From the NCBI GenBank assembly GCA_050084515.1, contig CM114272.1, positions 39,804,001 to 39,868,000 on the forward strand: DNA of 64,000 bases, in the 5' to 3' direction. The notes beneath the pieces are model-generated. The model was not told the DNA's origin, ran no database searches, and saw only the letters and a list, made by a program, of their open reading frames with translations. Shown one piece after another: positions 10,761 through 20,875 of this stretch (its first letter is position 1; each line of letters starts with the position of its first letter). A program made the translations under genes and the position numbers. Source of the DNA: Blasia pusilla. Taxonomy: Eukaryota; Marchantiophyta; Marchantiopsida; Blasiales.

Positions 10761-12227
10761 GGGGACCGTGTTCCCTGTTCAGTGGCTCATGAGAGTGCTC
10801 ACCGGAGCAAGGGCTGCTTTGATTGTTATTTCCATTTGCCGATTTTTTGTGTGGAAGAGTGGCGCGCGGAAGCGCTGCCCAATTTCTGATAGGGATTGAT
10901 TATGGGGGCGGGTTGCCCCATGCCGGCGCTCTCAAGAGCACCATGTAGCTTGCTGATTTGTATTTTTACAAGTGTTACATTTTTGTTGGGAGAAATCAGC
11001 GCAGAAGCGCTGTCAAATTTTGTGTAGGAGAAAGAGACATCAGGCTTCACAAAAATTCCCTTCAATTTTTACTGGAATGTCCAATTCTAAATATTTTTTG
11101 ACATTTTTGTAGATCGTGAAGCTGTACACGTTGTGCTAGAAACAATGCACAATTTGGAGTTGGGAGAAAAAAGTTATAGTCAATCTTGCAAAACTGCCAT
11201 TGCTAGGCAATTTTTAGGATTAAATTGTTCAAACCCTAAACCAACAGCCACGCCGGCGGCGGCCGTCGCCATCATAGTCACCATCAACGGTCCTCCATCA
11301 AAGGTCAACCATCATCCTCAATGGTCAACCATCACCGTCAACGGTCCATCGTCCGTTGTCCACCCTTTGGTTGCCATTGCCGCCATTACGGAGTGGAGGG
11401 TCCTCCACGACGTTCGTTGATTCTCTGACTTGCATTGCCACCACGTACTTTGTTTTGGCCACCACTGTCATCATAGTTTTGTCATCAACTAGTGATGGTA
11501 GATGACCTCGGATTATAGTGTTTGAGTTTTGATTTCATACTGCTATGTTGTGATTGGTAGCTGCTCGACGATGATCGAGTACCGTGCTGTGACGCCCGTA
11601 GCCGCAACGTGCTACCGATTGCTGGGTCGTGCCGCTCGTGGCCGCACCGCACTGTCTTGATCGGGGAACCGCTCCTTCACTAAGGAGCAGAGTGTGTGAA
11701 TTGTTGATTGAGGAGGGTATGCCGCCCAGTGCCGTGCTGTTTGTAGCCGTTCCGTGCCGCCAGTGCCGCACCGGACCGTTTGACCTGCACCGCACATCGA
11801 GGAGGTTGAGCAGCGTCAGTACGAGAGGAGTGCGACTTGCTGATTGAAGGAGTTGTCTTCATGACCGAGTTGGGGTCAATATTTTCAATTGCTGAGGAGC
11901 GACATGGACATGTGTTCAGGTTACCCATTCTGGTCCTTTACCCTGCACGTGTGAGGGATTCTAGGATTTAAGTAGTTTATTTGGGGATATTGGGTTGTGT
12001 GGATGGTGAGAGCATCATTCATGTATGTGGTTTAGTGGACATAGACCTATGTGGGATGTCCAAAGTTGAGGGTAGGTTATCGATGAGATGATAGCCTGGT
12101 CCATTTGCCGCACCACGCTGCGTGTTGCCGCATGTTTGGGATGAGTGATTGAGGGATTACTCACGAGGTTGAGAGTGATCGGGTGAGAGGGGCATGAGGG
12201 TCATCATGGCGTCCGTTCGGGACTTTA
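10761..12227 (+). other. LTR remainder and leader of the DNMT element
   Basis: No convincing coding signal. From about 11535 to 12210 the sequence matches, inverted, 57765-57030 in the other gag-DNMT copy, so it belongs to the element. It includes many short TGCCGCACCG-type runs. The primer site was not securely found. Confidence 0.55.
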
Positions 12228-13510
12228 AGAGGTGAGTGGTGAACCCGAGAGTAGCTCTAGAGGTTTTACGCGGAGTGGCGCAAGGTTCCGTGGGTCTCCA
12301 CGTGAGGGACCACCTCGACCTCCTTCTGTGTCATCGTCAGATGAGGAGGAGGGTGTAGAGGAGTTTGTGAGCACATCGCCACACATTGTGAGTGGTCCTA
12401 CCAGTTGGGCATACGAGATGGACGACCGGGGTAGAGGACCGCGTAAGTTTTCAAGTGCAGTAGGCACGATTGAGTGGCATGATTTCATGGCACAGTTTAG
12501 GAGTTGGTGTGACTCCCAGCGGGCCAGGAACTCTAGAGAGTTTAACCCGTTTACAGCAGGGAACGGTATGTTCTAGCACTTAGAGGGGGCGCCCATGGAC
12601 GATTACCATGAGTTCTCTCAGAGATATGCACGTGAGATTGAGGCGTGGAGGCTCTACTATGACCCACATGATGTGTCATGGACGGAGCCGTTCCCAGATG
12701 AGGAGGAGGAGTCAAGAGAGGCTACTTCCCCTTCCACGAGTGACGTTTTAGGAGGGGTCACTCGCACTGGAGCAGTTGCACCGTCTAGTCGGGTTCATCT
12801 CAGGTTCAACCCTTTGGTTGAGTTCTTTGTTGAGTTGAGGGCAAGCTACCAAGGGGTACGGACGGAGAAGTTGCGGAGCATCCATGACTTCCAGAGGCGC
12901 CCGAGTGAGAGTTTGCATGAGGCTTACACTCGCTTGCGCCGGTTGATCAACGTCACTCAGGGGGTGACAGAGGCTCATGCTATCCAATCATGATACGCGA
13001 TGCTGGACCGGACCCTGCGGACATGGGTGCAGGAGTGGGTGCTTCTTATGAACACCTCCCCTATGTTGAGAGATGTTTTTAGGACCGCCGAGAACATTGA
13101 GCGCAACATGGCGGAGGAGAGCGTAGCCACCATGGGTTCTCAGCGAGAGCAGTCACGATTATCTGCACCACCTATGCAGTAACGTGGACTCCGAGATAGG
13201 TCGACTGTGGCACCATGATCTCAGGGAGGATGCCAGAAGGCCGTGCCCTAGAGACCTACGCCTTCATATGCGACTCAGCAGCAACCGCCTACTATTACTT
13301 GTTGGTCATGTGATGGAGCCCATCATCAGCGTGATTGCACTGGTTAGGGTCATGGACGTGTGCCTCAGCATGGAGGAGGAGATGGTGCTGCACCAGGAGG
13401 TTATTAGTGTGACTATTGTCAGAGGTATGGTCATACACGTGCCAGGTGTTTCAATTTACATCTTGATTTATGTCCGGACCGAGGGCCAGAGAGGTCACCA
13501 GAGCAAGTAG
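12228..13510 (+). pseudogene. gag of the DNMT element
   Basis: A single frame from about 12232 carries an acidic/Arg-rich N-terminus and a retrotransposon-gag-like core (LRFNPLVEFFVELRASYQGV, then SLHEAYTRLRRLI). Two zinc knuckles end it: one at 13300-13338 (CX2C, His-His, Cys) and one at 13408-13449 with perfect CX2CX4HX4C spacing. Internal stops are TAG 12574, TGA 12991, TAA 13180, TGA 13216, TAG 13249, TAG 13345 and TAG 13405. A one-base shift follows near 13452, and a Gly/Arg/Pro-rich tail continues to about 13640. Role: capsid and RNA packaging. The true start codon is not clear. Confidence 0.8.
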
Positions 13511-13930
13511 CCGGTCCAGGTGAGCCTAGAAATCGTGCACTAGGTGGTCCCGTTGGGGGACGAGGAGCTGCCCGTGGAGGAGGTAGAGTACCACCACCTA
13601 GACGCGCCAAGGGAGACGCTGGACCTGAAGCTGGGATTGTTGCTCACATATAGTAGCTGCAAGAGCATATTTCCGCTATGGCATTGAGGTTACCCAATGC
13701 CGGATCTGTGGCATCAACATCATATGGAGCAGCAAGAGATATGGAGGATCCTGGTTGGATGTGCGCGGTTGCCCAGATGGAGGCCACCGTAGTTGTGAGG
13801 CGTGGAGCAGCCGTAGAGTTGGATCCACATTGAGGGGAAGCCAGAAAACAGACTAGGCTTCCTCAGTCTTTCACGTTGTCCGAAGCGATGAGGACCCCAT
13901 CGATGGGTCCTCATCAAAGTTCTTGGAGAG

Positions 13931-14758
13931 TTGATGATGTTGTTGGTGTGCAGGCACGGAGGGCAATGGGAAGCAAGTGCGACGACTCCTATTGTTAATG
14001 CTCAAGAGGGATATGTGTTGAGCACGTTGTTGGGGGCGGCCACCGTTGTGTACCGCACTCCTTTATTTTCTACTTCCGATGTTATGACGTTGGGGGGTAC
14101 GCCCGTCGAGGCTTTTTGGCTGGCCGCTTCACTATGTGAGCGTGGAGTTGGAGTTCTTGCATCACGTTTAGAGGTGATTGTAGAGGAGGTGATGGGCATG
14201 CCCTTGGAGCGGATGCCGTCCACGTCAGATTCATGGCAGGCTGCGGTTGCTAGGATGGCGGAGATGCCTGCTAGACCCGCGATAGAGTGTGCCATGGCTT
14301 CTCTTGGTGTTGTGTTGTTGGATAACCGAGGAAAGGTCTTCCAGTTGGTGAGTCCCGGAGATAGAGCTTTTAGTCCGCAGCGCATCTTGTTGGATTCAGG
14401 ACCGCAACCCTTGATGTCGGGGAAAGCGTCATTCAGAGGATTGGGCTTGACGAGAGTTGATGTGGAGCGTTGTCCATTCTGGATACAGAAATCCTTGGGT
14501 GGAATGAGTACCACACAGTATATCACCCGACAAGAGGTCGTGGTGAGGATTCGCCCGGGACATCCTACAGATGAGTCTGTGGTGCGAGCCAAGGCGATAG
14601 TGGCTGATATAGAGTCCTACAATGTCTTGGTTGGTGGAGGAGTGTTATACCCGATGGGGTTTTCCCTGGATTAATGGGAGGAGTCAGCATCCTACAGACC
14701 AGGATGGCAATTAGGTGATGGGCCCCTTAGCTCATTACCCATTCGATTCACAGGTGTA
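13931..14758 (+). pseudogene. aspartic protease region of the DNMT element
   Basis: The frame opening at 13931 contains RILLDSGPQPLMSGKASFRG, where LLDSG (DSG at 14393-14401) is the retropepsin active site and the following hydrophobic/Gly pattern fits the family. About 75 residues later SYNVLVGGGVLYPMGFSLD corresponds to the second half (the usual YDVLLG...L block). TAA at 14672-14674 interrupts the frame, which then resumes with WEESASYRPGW. A parallel copy is at 55978-56502. The protease would release Gag, DNMT and Pol from one polyprotein. Confidence 0.75.
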
Positions 14759-16087
14759 GTGATCGAGCGACGGCTAGGAGAGGTGGTGACCTTAGCAACA
14801 TTTAGCAGTGCCATCACTTGGCCTAGTGATTTGATTGAGGCACATGTCCATATAGAGGATACTCCCGATCCTGACATTTCTATGGAGAGGAGTGTTATGG
14901 TAGCCGCATCATTCCGTGGAGGAGAGGTGCCGTTGTGGGGCTCGACTGAGGAGCTTCGACGATTGGCAGATGAGCACGTGCAGACCACGTGGAGCGAGGC
15001 GTTTGCACCGGAGCATGACGGGTCTGAGGAACCCGAGGTAGTAGGGAGTGCTACGATGACACCCTTGGATACCCCACCCATAATGTGGTGTATCCCAGAG
15101 GAGGGTATTCGAGTGTTAGATCTCTTTGGAGGGATTAACATCGGGTTAGCTGCTATTTTGGAGGCAGGAGTGCGAGTGCAGTAGTACTTGTATGTGGAGA
15201 GTGATGATGTTGCGAGGTGCGTCTCACTACAATATATGGCACAGTTACGCCTAAATTTTCCCTACTCATTGTCTACGTACGCGGTACAGGGGTACCAGAG
15301 TTCCTTACCAAGGGATATTTTGTTGTTGGGGGCGCAGGACTTAGAGCGGGTAGGGACCATTGATTTGGTCATTGTCGGTTGGCCATATCATGGCCAATCG
15401 AGTGTTGGACGAGGCAGCGGGTTGGTTGACACTCGGTCCATGTTGTTTTGGGAGATGTTGAGGGTCTTACGGCAGTTGCAAGAGCACCAGTCTCATTCTC
15501 CAGCCTACATTCTGGAGAATGTGACAATCTTAGGAGACTCCAGGTCATGGGAGGTGATGAGTGCTCATCAGGTGCGTGCCTGGAGCGGCCTAGCAGTGTT
15601 CTTGGATGCGGTCAATGTAGGTTCTAAAGCCCATCCCCCGCGTCTATGGTGGACCAACTTGGTGCCCCCTGCGGTGTTACGGAGGGCGTATGTGAGAGTG
15701 GAGCGCCCCTTCCATTTGTTAGTGGATTCCATTTTGGATCCAGGTCGTTGATCACAGGCGGTGAGGCTCGATGATTGACCACCGTTGGCTGTGGTTAACA
15801 GGGTAGGCAGGCTGTAGGAAGCCTTGCCCACGTTTGTGAGTTTTCCTGCTTCCTATGCATACAAGGAGGCCAGTCCTGGCTTGGTTTGGGATGACCCAGT
15901 TCAGCGGTTGGTGGAGCCCAACGTCGATGAGAGAGAGCGAGTGATGGGATTTCCTCTTACACTAACGGCAGTACCGTCACTGTCAGAGGCATCACGACGA
16001 CATGTCTTGGGTCAGGCGATGGATCTGAATTGCTTGACATGGATCCTCAGCTTGGGAGTGGTTGAACATTGCCGTATGAGATCGTGA
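14759..16087 (+). pseudogene. DNMT3-like cytosine-5 DNA methyltransferase in retroelement pol
   Basis: C5-MTase motifs occur in canonical order in the same frame as the protease. Motif I is RVLDLFGGINIGLAA (DLFGGI at 15119-15136), followed after a TAG (15182) by YLYVESD. Motif IV is VIVGWPYHGQSSVGRG near 15371-15418, motif VI is ILENV (Glu-Asn-Val at 15515-15523) and motif VIII is RLWWTNL. A motif IX-like ALPTFVSFPASYAY and motif X (RERVMGFP, later RRHVLGQAMDL) end near 16060. Stops are TAG 15182, TGA 15749, TGA near 15770 and TAG near 15809. The catalytic Pro-Cys of motif IV reads Pro-Tyr (TAT, 15386-15388), so this copy would be dead even if read through. It lies between protease and RT, so it is element cargo and not a host gene. 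The family would transfer a methyl group from AdoMet to cytosine C5. Confidence 0.85.
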
Positions 16088-16389
16088 CACATTACAGCGG
16101 TTGCGTTGGTGAGCCCCATGCCTACCGAGACGGTGGATGCAGTGGCTGGGGGCGAGACTCGAGGAGATCTACACACCAAGGGAGATTGGGAGAGACACCC
16201 TTGGGCTTCTTGGGATGTTTTGCAGGTATGCCAAGAGATGATAGCCACAACATCAAGCGTGGTTCTGGGCATTGCATGTGGAGGAGATCAAAGTTTGTAG
16301 TTGGCTGTAGGAGAGCGGCCGAGTGTTGTTGTTCGAGACCACCATAGCAACCACCAATACCCACGCCAGAGAGTCCTACTATAGTCACG
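16088..16389 (+). other. linker between DNMT and RT
   Basis: About 300 bp with stops in all frames and no recognised domain. At least one frame change separates the DNMT frame from the RT frame, so the original may have been a polyprotein or two ORFs. Confidence 0.4.
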
Positions 16390-17458
16390 ATGGAGACTTG
16401 GGAGCCAAATATGGGCCCTAAGTTGACAGGAGGAGAGCGACGCCGAATACTTCAGTTCCTCAGGAGTTATAGGAGTTGCTTTGCATTTAGCATGGAGGAT
16501 TTGGGTACGCTAAAGGGACCAGGGATCCGCATTGAGTTGTCGAGTGATACGTCATTCTTCCGACGACCCTACAGGTACAGTGATATGGAGAGGGCTTTGA
16601 TTCAGAGTAGGAGCCAGGACTTGGTCAGAGCAGGACTAGTGGAGATGTGGCATGGGAAGTATGCATGTGCCACTGTCATGCCCGCCAAGAAGGATGTGCA
16701 TGGCAATTGGATGGATAGGTGGATGTGTGGGGATTACCGACCTATCAATCGGCAGACGAAGTCCGATAGGTATGCCATGCCCACCCTTGAGGAGATCTTT
16801 GATGCAATTGATCACGCAAAGGTCTTCAGTTCATTGGATTTGCGAGCCGGATACCATCAGCTACCTATCAGATTGGAGGACAGGTAGAAGACGGCATTTT
16901 AGGGCATTGATCCTCACGGGAAGGATTGTTTGTACTAGTGGCGGTTCTTACCATTTGGGTTAAAGAATGCCGGTTCAGAGGGTCATGGATAGGATCTTGG
17001 CTGGTCTGGATTTTTCTAGGTGTTGTATTGATGACATTGTAGTCTTTAGCGCCACGGTTGAGGAGCATGAGCGACATCTAGAGGAGGTGTTGCGATGGTT
17101 GCAATTACATGGGCTGAAGCTACATCCAAGCAAGTGCAAGTTCTTCTATGACCAAATTGAGTACTTGGATCATACGATATACCCAAGGGGCCTTGGTGTT
17201 CAGCATACGAAGATAGAGGCTATCACATACATTCCACGCCCTACAGATGTCAGTCGTGTTCGTGCATTCATGGGATTGGTGAACTTCTATTAGCGGTAGG
17301 TCAAGGGATTGAGTTCGATTACGAAGTTGCTAACCTTGCTGACCAAGGTGGATCAGGAATGGCACTAGGAGGATGAGCAGGAGCAAGCATTTCAGTTCCT
17401 CAAGGACATGTTGATGTCCGCACCCATCTTGAGGAGACCGATCAGGGAGCGTCCTTTC
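16390..17458 (+). pseudogene. reverse transcriptase of the DNMT element, 3' truncated
   Basis: The Ty3-type RT begins near RRPYRYSDMER and continues with VMPAKKDVHGNWMDRW, CGDYRPINRQTKSDRYAMP and VFSSLDLRAGYHQL. A TAG at 16885 and further stops follow, then RFLPFGLKNA. A one-base deletion near 16970 shifts to the frame with RVMDRILAGLDF and CIDDIVVFS, where the usual Tyr of YIDD is Cys but both Asp remain. LHPSKCKFFYDQIEYL and RVRAFMGLVNFY complete the thumb; a TAG at 17291 follows. Signal ends at 17458 against LINE sequence. RNase H and integrase are missing here. Confidence 0.9.
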
Positions 17459-18827
17459 CCGTGATTGGACGACGAGGCAAGCGACCCCCCACCACCTCCG
17501 CACGACGTATCAATGCCAAGGCTTGTGCACGTTGTAAGGCCACTAAGATGCATTGCCAAAAACAAGTAGTAACTACCGAGAGAGAAGGACTATGGGAAGG
17601 GGCAAGGTGATGATTCTCGAGGGAATGGTGAGCACATATTTTGAGGAAAGTATCAAAAGACACATGTAAATGACCGAATATTTCCATTGCAAAAGGAATA
17701 AATCCATCAGTCACATGTCTCACAACATAACTTAACTCCTTGATTCTTGCTGTAGCTTCGACCGCCGAACCTTTGGTATGTACGACTCGATACACTAAGT
17801 CAGAATGTATTGGATCAGCAACCACCACATCACCTAGTGTCAAAAATCCATCTAGAGACATAACAAGATCCACTCTCCCATGAGAGGTTGCTTGTGTGGT
17901 TGAAGGTAGGACATGGAATTACTCTAGCCCAACGGTGTATTATGCAGTACAAGCCACCGATGCTACCGCCTCTCTAATGACATCATATGTGGCTGTTCGT
18001 TCTCCATCATGTGCACATCGGAGAATATGGATACCCTTGACATCAATGGGATCTCCGCATACACAATTTGGCACACCTAACAGAGAAGGATGGGGAAGTC
18101 CAAGGCATAACCGCCAAGCTCTCAAGAATATACTTTGAGGAAGACGAAATGGAAGAATAAGAGGATTTGCAGTAAGCCGCGCCCCTGCTTTGGTACCGGC
18201 ACATGAACGCAGACACGCTTGATGAGAGTCAGAGGATGCCTCGAAGAGAATGCTGGAAAAGTTGATTTGATGCAAATTCTTGGAAATATGCTGTTGAAGT
18301 CGATCAAGCCCTTTTGTAATCAATTGACTGAAAGGGGGTAGAATTTCTTGTGTAGCAAGAGGAAGAAGAGCTTGTGCAGATCTCAGTTGTTGTTGAAATA
18401 ACAAGTCCCACTCCTCTATATGGGCGACATGATCCATCAAGATAGATGTATCTCCTTGGAGAAACCTTGAAGCCATAATCGGTGCTACCAACGCCCAACT
18501 TCCCAAAAAGGTTGCGGGAGCACATGAGACTGTGGAAGAGAGTCCCACCCCTCCAAAAGAAATAGGCAAGATAGCTTTTCGTGTAGCCAAGACACCATCC
18601 TCTCCCTCAAATGTATTCGGGCCAAGAAGTTGACCAAAAGTTTCCAAGATAGAAGCGTCAAAAGAGACCAACCGATGTAAGAACCTTGAAGTGGAAGGAC
18701 AAGTACGAAGAAGGTAGGAAGGACGTTGTAGAAAACTTTGGGAGAGAATCCCATAAGCCACTTGGGGATCCCCTAGATGAGGTAAAAAATGAAGCCATTC
18801 CACGTCTTTCAAAAGGGTCTCGTCCAA
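17442..18827 (-). pseudogene. C-terminal zinc knuckle and endonuclease-like domain of R2-like LINE
   Basis: One frame from 18827 contains LPISFGGVGL, LRSCAGTKAGARLTANPL, then a Cys/His cluster CVCGDPIDVKGIHILRC near 18085-18010, the usual post-RT knuckle of such elements. After TAA 17940-17942 and one more stop the same frame continues GRVDLVMSLDGF and LGDVVVADPIHSDLV, a pattern of acidic residues compatible with a PD-(D/E)XK nuclease core that nicks target DNA. The last residues before 17458 lie at the junction with the neighbouring RT. The nuclease assignment is inference from position and motif shape. Confidence 0.55.
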
Positions 18828-18979
18828 GAACTTTGAGACACAATCGATGAAGCCAATTGGGATCCCAAGATTCCTAACCCCTTCAATGTAGATGGGAAAA
18901 TCAAGAGCAGGTGGGGTGAATGTTGAGGGAAGGCATGAAGGAGACCATACTCCACATTTACTAGGTTGGTCTTTAAGGT

Positions 18980-20236
18980 TTAAGAAAGAGAGTTGCTTCT
19001 TATATCCACGAAATGGATATAAGAAGGAACCACTTCAGAAAGAGGACCTATAATGTGAGTGTCATAAAAAATAGAAGGGAAAAGATAGGATGGAAATGCT
19101 TGTGCTGGTTCTTGAAGGGTAAAAAAATGGACAATGTCAAAGAAGGGGCCAACCATGGAATCATCTTGATTGTGTGCCACAAGCCGATTGTAGAATACTA
19201 TATTCCCCAAAAATAGCATGATGAGAATAGATAATGGGCATATCATAGGCATAGAAGGAGCAAACAAATGGAATGAGACTCAAAAATTATCCTCCTCCAC
19301 AACGTAACTCCTCAAAGATGGCCGCATGAGAAACTGAATTGAATGCGTCAACCACATCGACCTGAATTGCTACCCATTCTGGATGAATATCAAGAGTGGA
19401 GCGAATCCCATGCACCATAGCCTCACAACCTCTAGAAGTTTCCACCCTGAATTGATGAGGAAATAAGTGGGCACTAAAGTGAGGAAAAAATTGCAAGCAT
19501 AGGGATCGACTAATCAAGCGGTATAAAACCTCTCCAATAGCCAAAGGGCGGACACCCGAAGGAGGCGTATCCATAGCCAAAAAATGACAAGTCCCTAAAA
19601 GCCTAGAGATAGAGAATGGGAGATGACCTGCCGTAAGATGTGCACACACCATATATAGAGAGACACTGCCACTTGCTGAATCTTCCGGGATAAAGCAATC
19701 GTGCAGATGCTCAAAAACCATCTCTGATGGCCCGCTTGCTGATAAGCAAGGAGTATGAAGAAAAGCCCTTGTGAAAAATTCCAAGTCAAGATCCAAGTCA
19801 AGGTTCGTTGTGTGCTCTTCCACAAAAGGTGGAGCATCGCCACTTGAAGGAGGATGAAGAACTTCTAAGAGAGCCACTATTTCCGCACTTGGAACCGTCG
19901 GAGAGAGAGGACCCAATGCTCGAGCTGCACGTGAAAACTCACCAACCTGCCCCAAAAGTAAACTTTTTCGAAGGCGTTGTAGTATTGAAGGCCTCCCATG
20001 ATTGGCATGTTGAGAGGGATAAGCTGCAGCTAAGGCCTCTCCTGGAGTACATGCTCATTCTTAAGATTCTCCGAATCCCCAGACATAAAGTGTTGAATAC
20101 GTGTGGAGATTTCACGATAATCCGTTGCAACACCCCTTGGAGGGAGGACTAAAACCCATTGTGGGAAGAGTAATAGGAGATACCAAGTATTGATATCTGT
20201 GGGATCACGCACTAACCTTTCTAATGGGAAGAGCAA
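18980..20236 (-). pseudogene. RT domain of R2-like LINE
   Basis: 20236-20030 carries ALFPLERLVRDPTDINTWYLL-like upstream sequence. 19955-19287 carries the fingers and palm: GVRPLAIGEVLYRLISRSLC, RGCEAMVHGIRS and WVAIQVDVVDAFNSVS with the first catalytic Asp. Further left (19267-18980), in another frame, HIIGPLSEV follows FYDTHI where FADDTHI is expected, so the catalytic Ala-Asp-Asp is damaged. Identity as non-LTR RT is good; activity is excluded. Confidence 0.7.
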
Positions 20237-20424
20237 AGCTTGTTGGGTGAGGGGGTGAAGAGCAATAGGAATGCGAGTGTAGAGTCTAGGATGAGGAAGA
20301 CTTGGATGGAAAGAGCTAAGGAGATGAATTTGGCTTAACCAGGTCCCAACAGTTGTTATGGGGAGTGCAATAGGAGGTGGTATCGGGTTAGGGATTGATG
20401 GCCCATTTATGGATCAACAGTACC

Positions 20425-20487
20425 GCTAATGTCTTTTGATCCCATTAGGAGCAAACTACTTACCACAAGGTATGCAACGAACCTTTG
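20425..20487 (-). pseudogene. N-terminal zinc finger of R2-like LINE
   Basis: Minus-strand reading gives VRCIPCGK, a stop, FAPNGIKRH, a stop, RYC: Cys-x2-Cys, then His-x3-Cys, with both stops where Gln (CAG/CAA) would fit. R2-type elements use an N-terminal finger to recognise the target. Short and inferred from position. The sequence between here and the RT (20250-20400) is Pro/Ser-rich without further motifs. Confidence 0.45.
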
Positions 20488-20875
20488 GTACAAATGCAGA
20501 AGTAGAAGGGTTACAAGGAGAGGAGGTAGGAGGTGCAAGAGGTGGTGATGGACGACCATAAGCGGGTAAGTATGTTGGGGAAGGAGGAGGAGGAAGAGGA
20601 AAGATAAGGGTAGAATAGATGGGAGTTGGTTACGAAGAAGTAAAAAACCCATACAATAAAATAGGTGCCTACGAAGAAGTAAAAAACTAGAAAACGTACT
20701 TGGTATGAAAATAATGAGCTCGTCAAGACGATCGAAACAAGACCAAACACGCCCAAAATTGACACTCCAGAAGAAAGTTATGAAAGAAATTGGAAACACC
20801 AAAAAAGAGGATGTGAGGAGAAAGTGAGTCATCCACCAATAATTACTATGAGGGAATGAGTTTGTAATATTGGGC

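Larger units (their letters stand above)
10187..17458 (+). mobile_element. DNMT-bearing Ty3-like retrotransposon, 5' part
   Basis: A partial LTR (10187-about 10760), a leader, gag with two zinc knuckles, a DSG protease, a DNMT3-like cytosine methyltransferase and an RT follow one another on the plus strand. The element stops at 17458 in the RT thumb/RNase H connection, where the 3' end of an inverted R2-like LINE begins. From 12232 to about 13450 and from 13931 to 16087 the protein signal stays in one frame each, interrupted by nonsense codons one transition from CAG, CAA, CGA or TGG. Two other fragments at 36463-38030 and 55370-59680 belong to the same family and supply the missing 3' end. 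Confidence 0.85.

Noticed and set aside
10855-10885. tggcgcgcggaagcg as a primer site of the DNMT element
   Set aside because: It is not preceded by a CA-ending LTR and a similar motif recurs 130 bp downstream, so the assignment is not secure.
14002-14592. 196-residue open frame antisense to the protease of the DNMT element
   Set aside because: It mirrors the protease frame on the other strand and shows no domain; the sense frame has protease motifs conserved in the second copy.
17518-17560. Cys-rich CARCKATKMHC stretch resembling a small zinc cluster
   Set aside because: It falls antisense to the LINE C-terminal frame at a junction of two elements, with no further supporting context.
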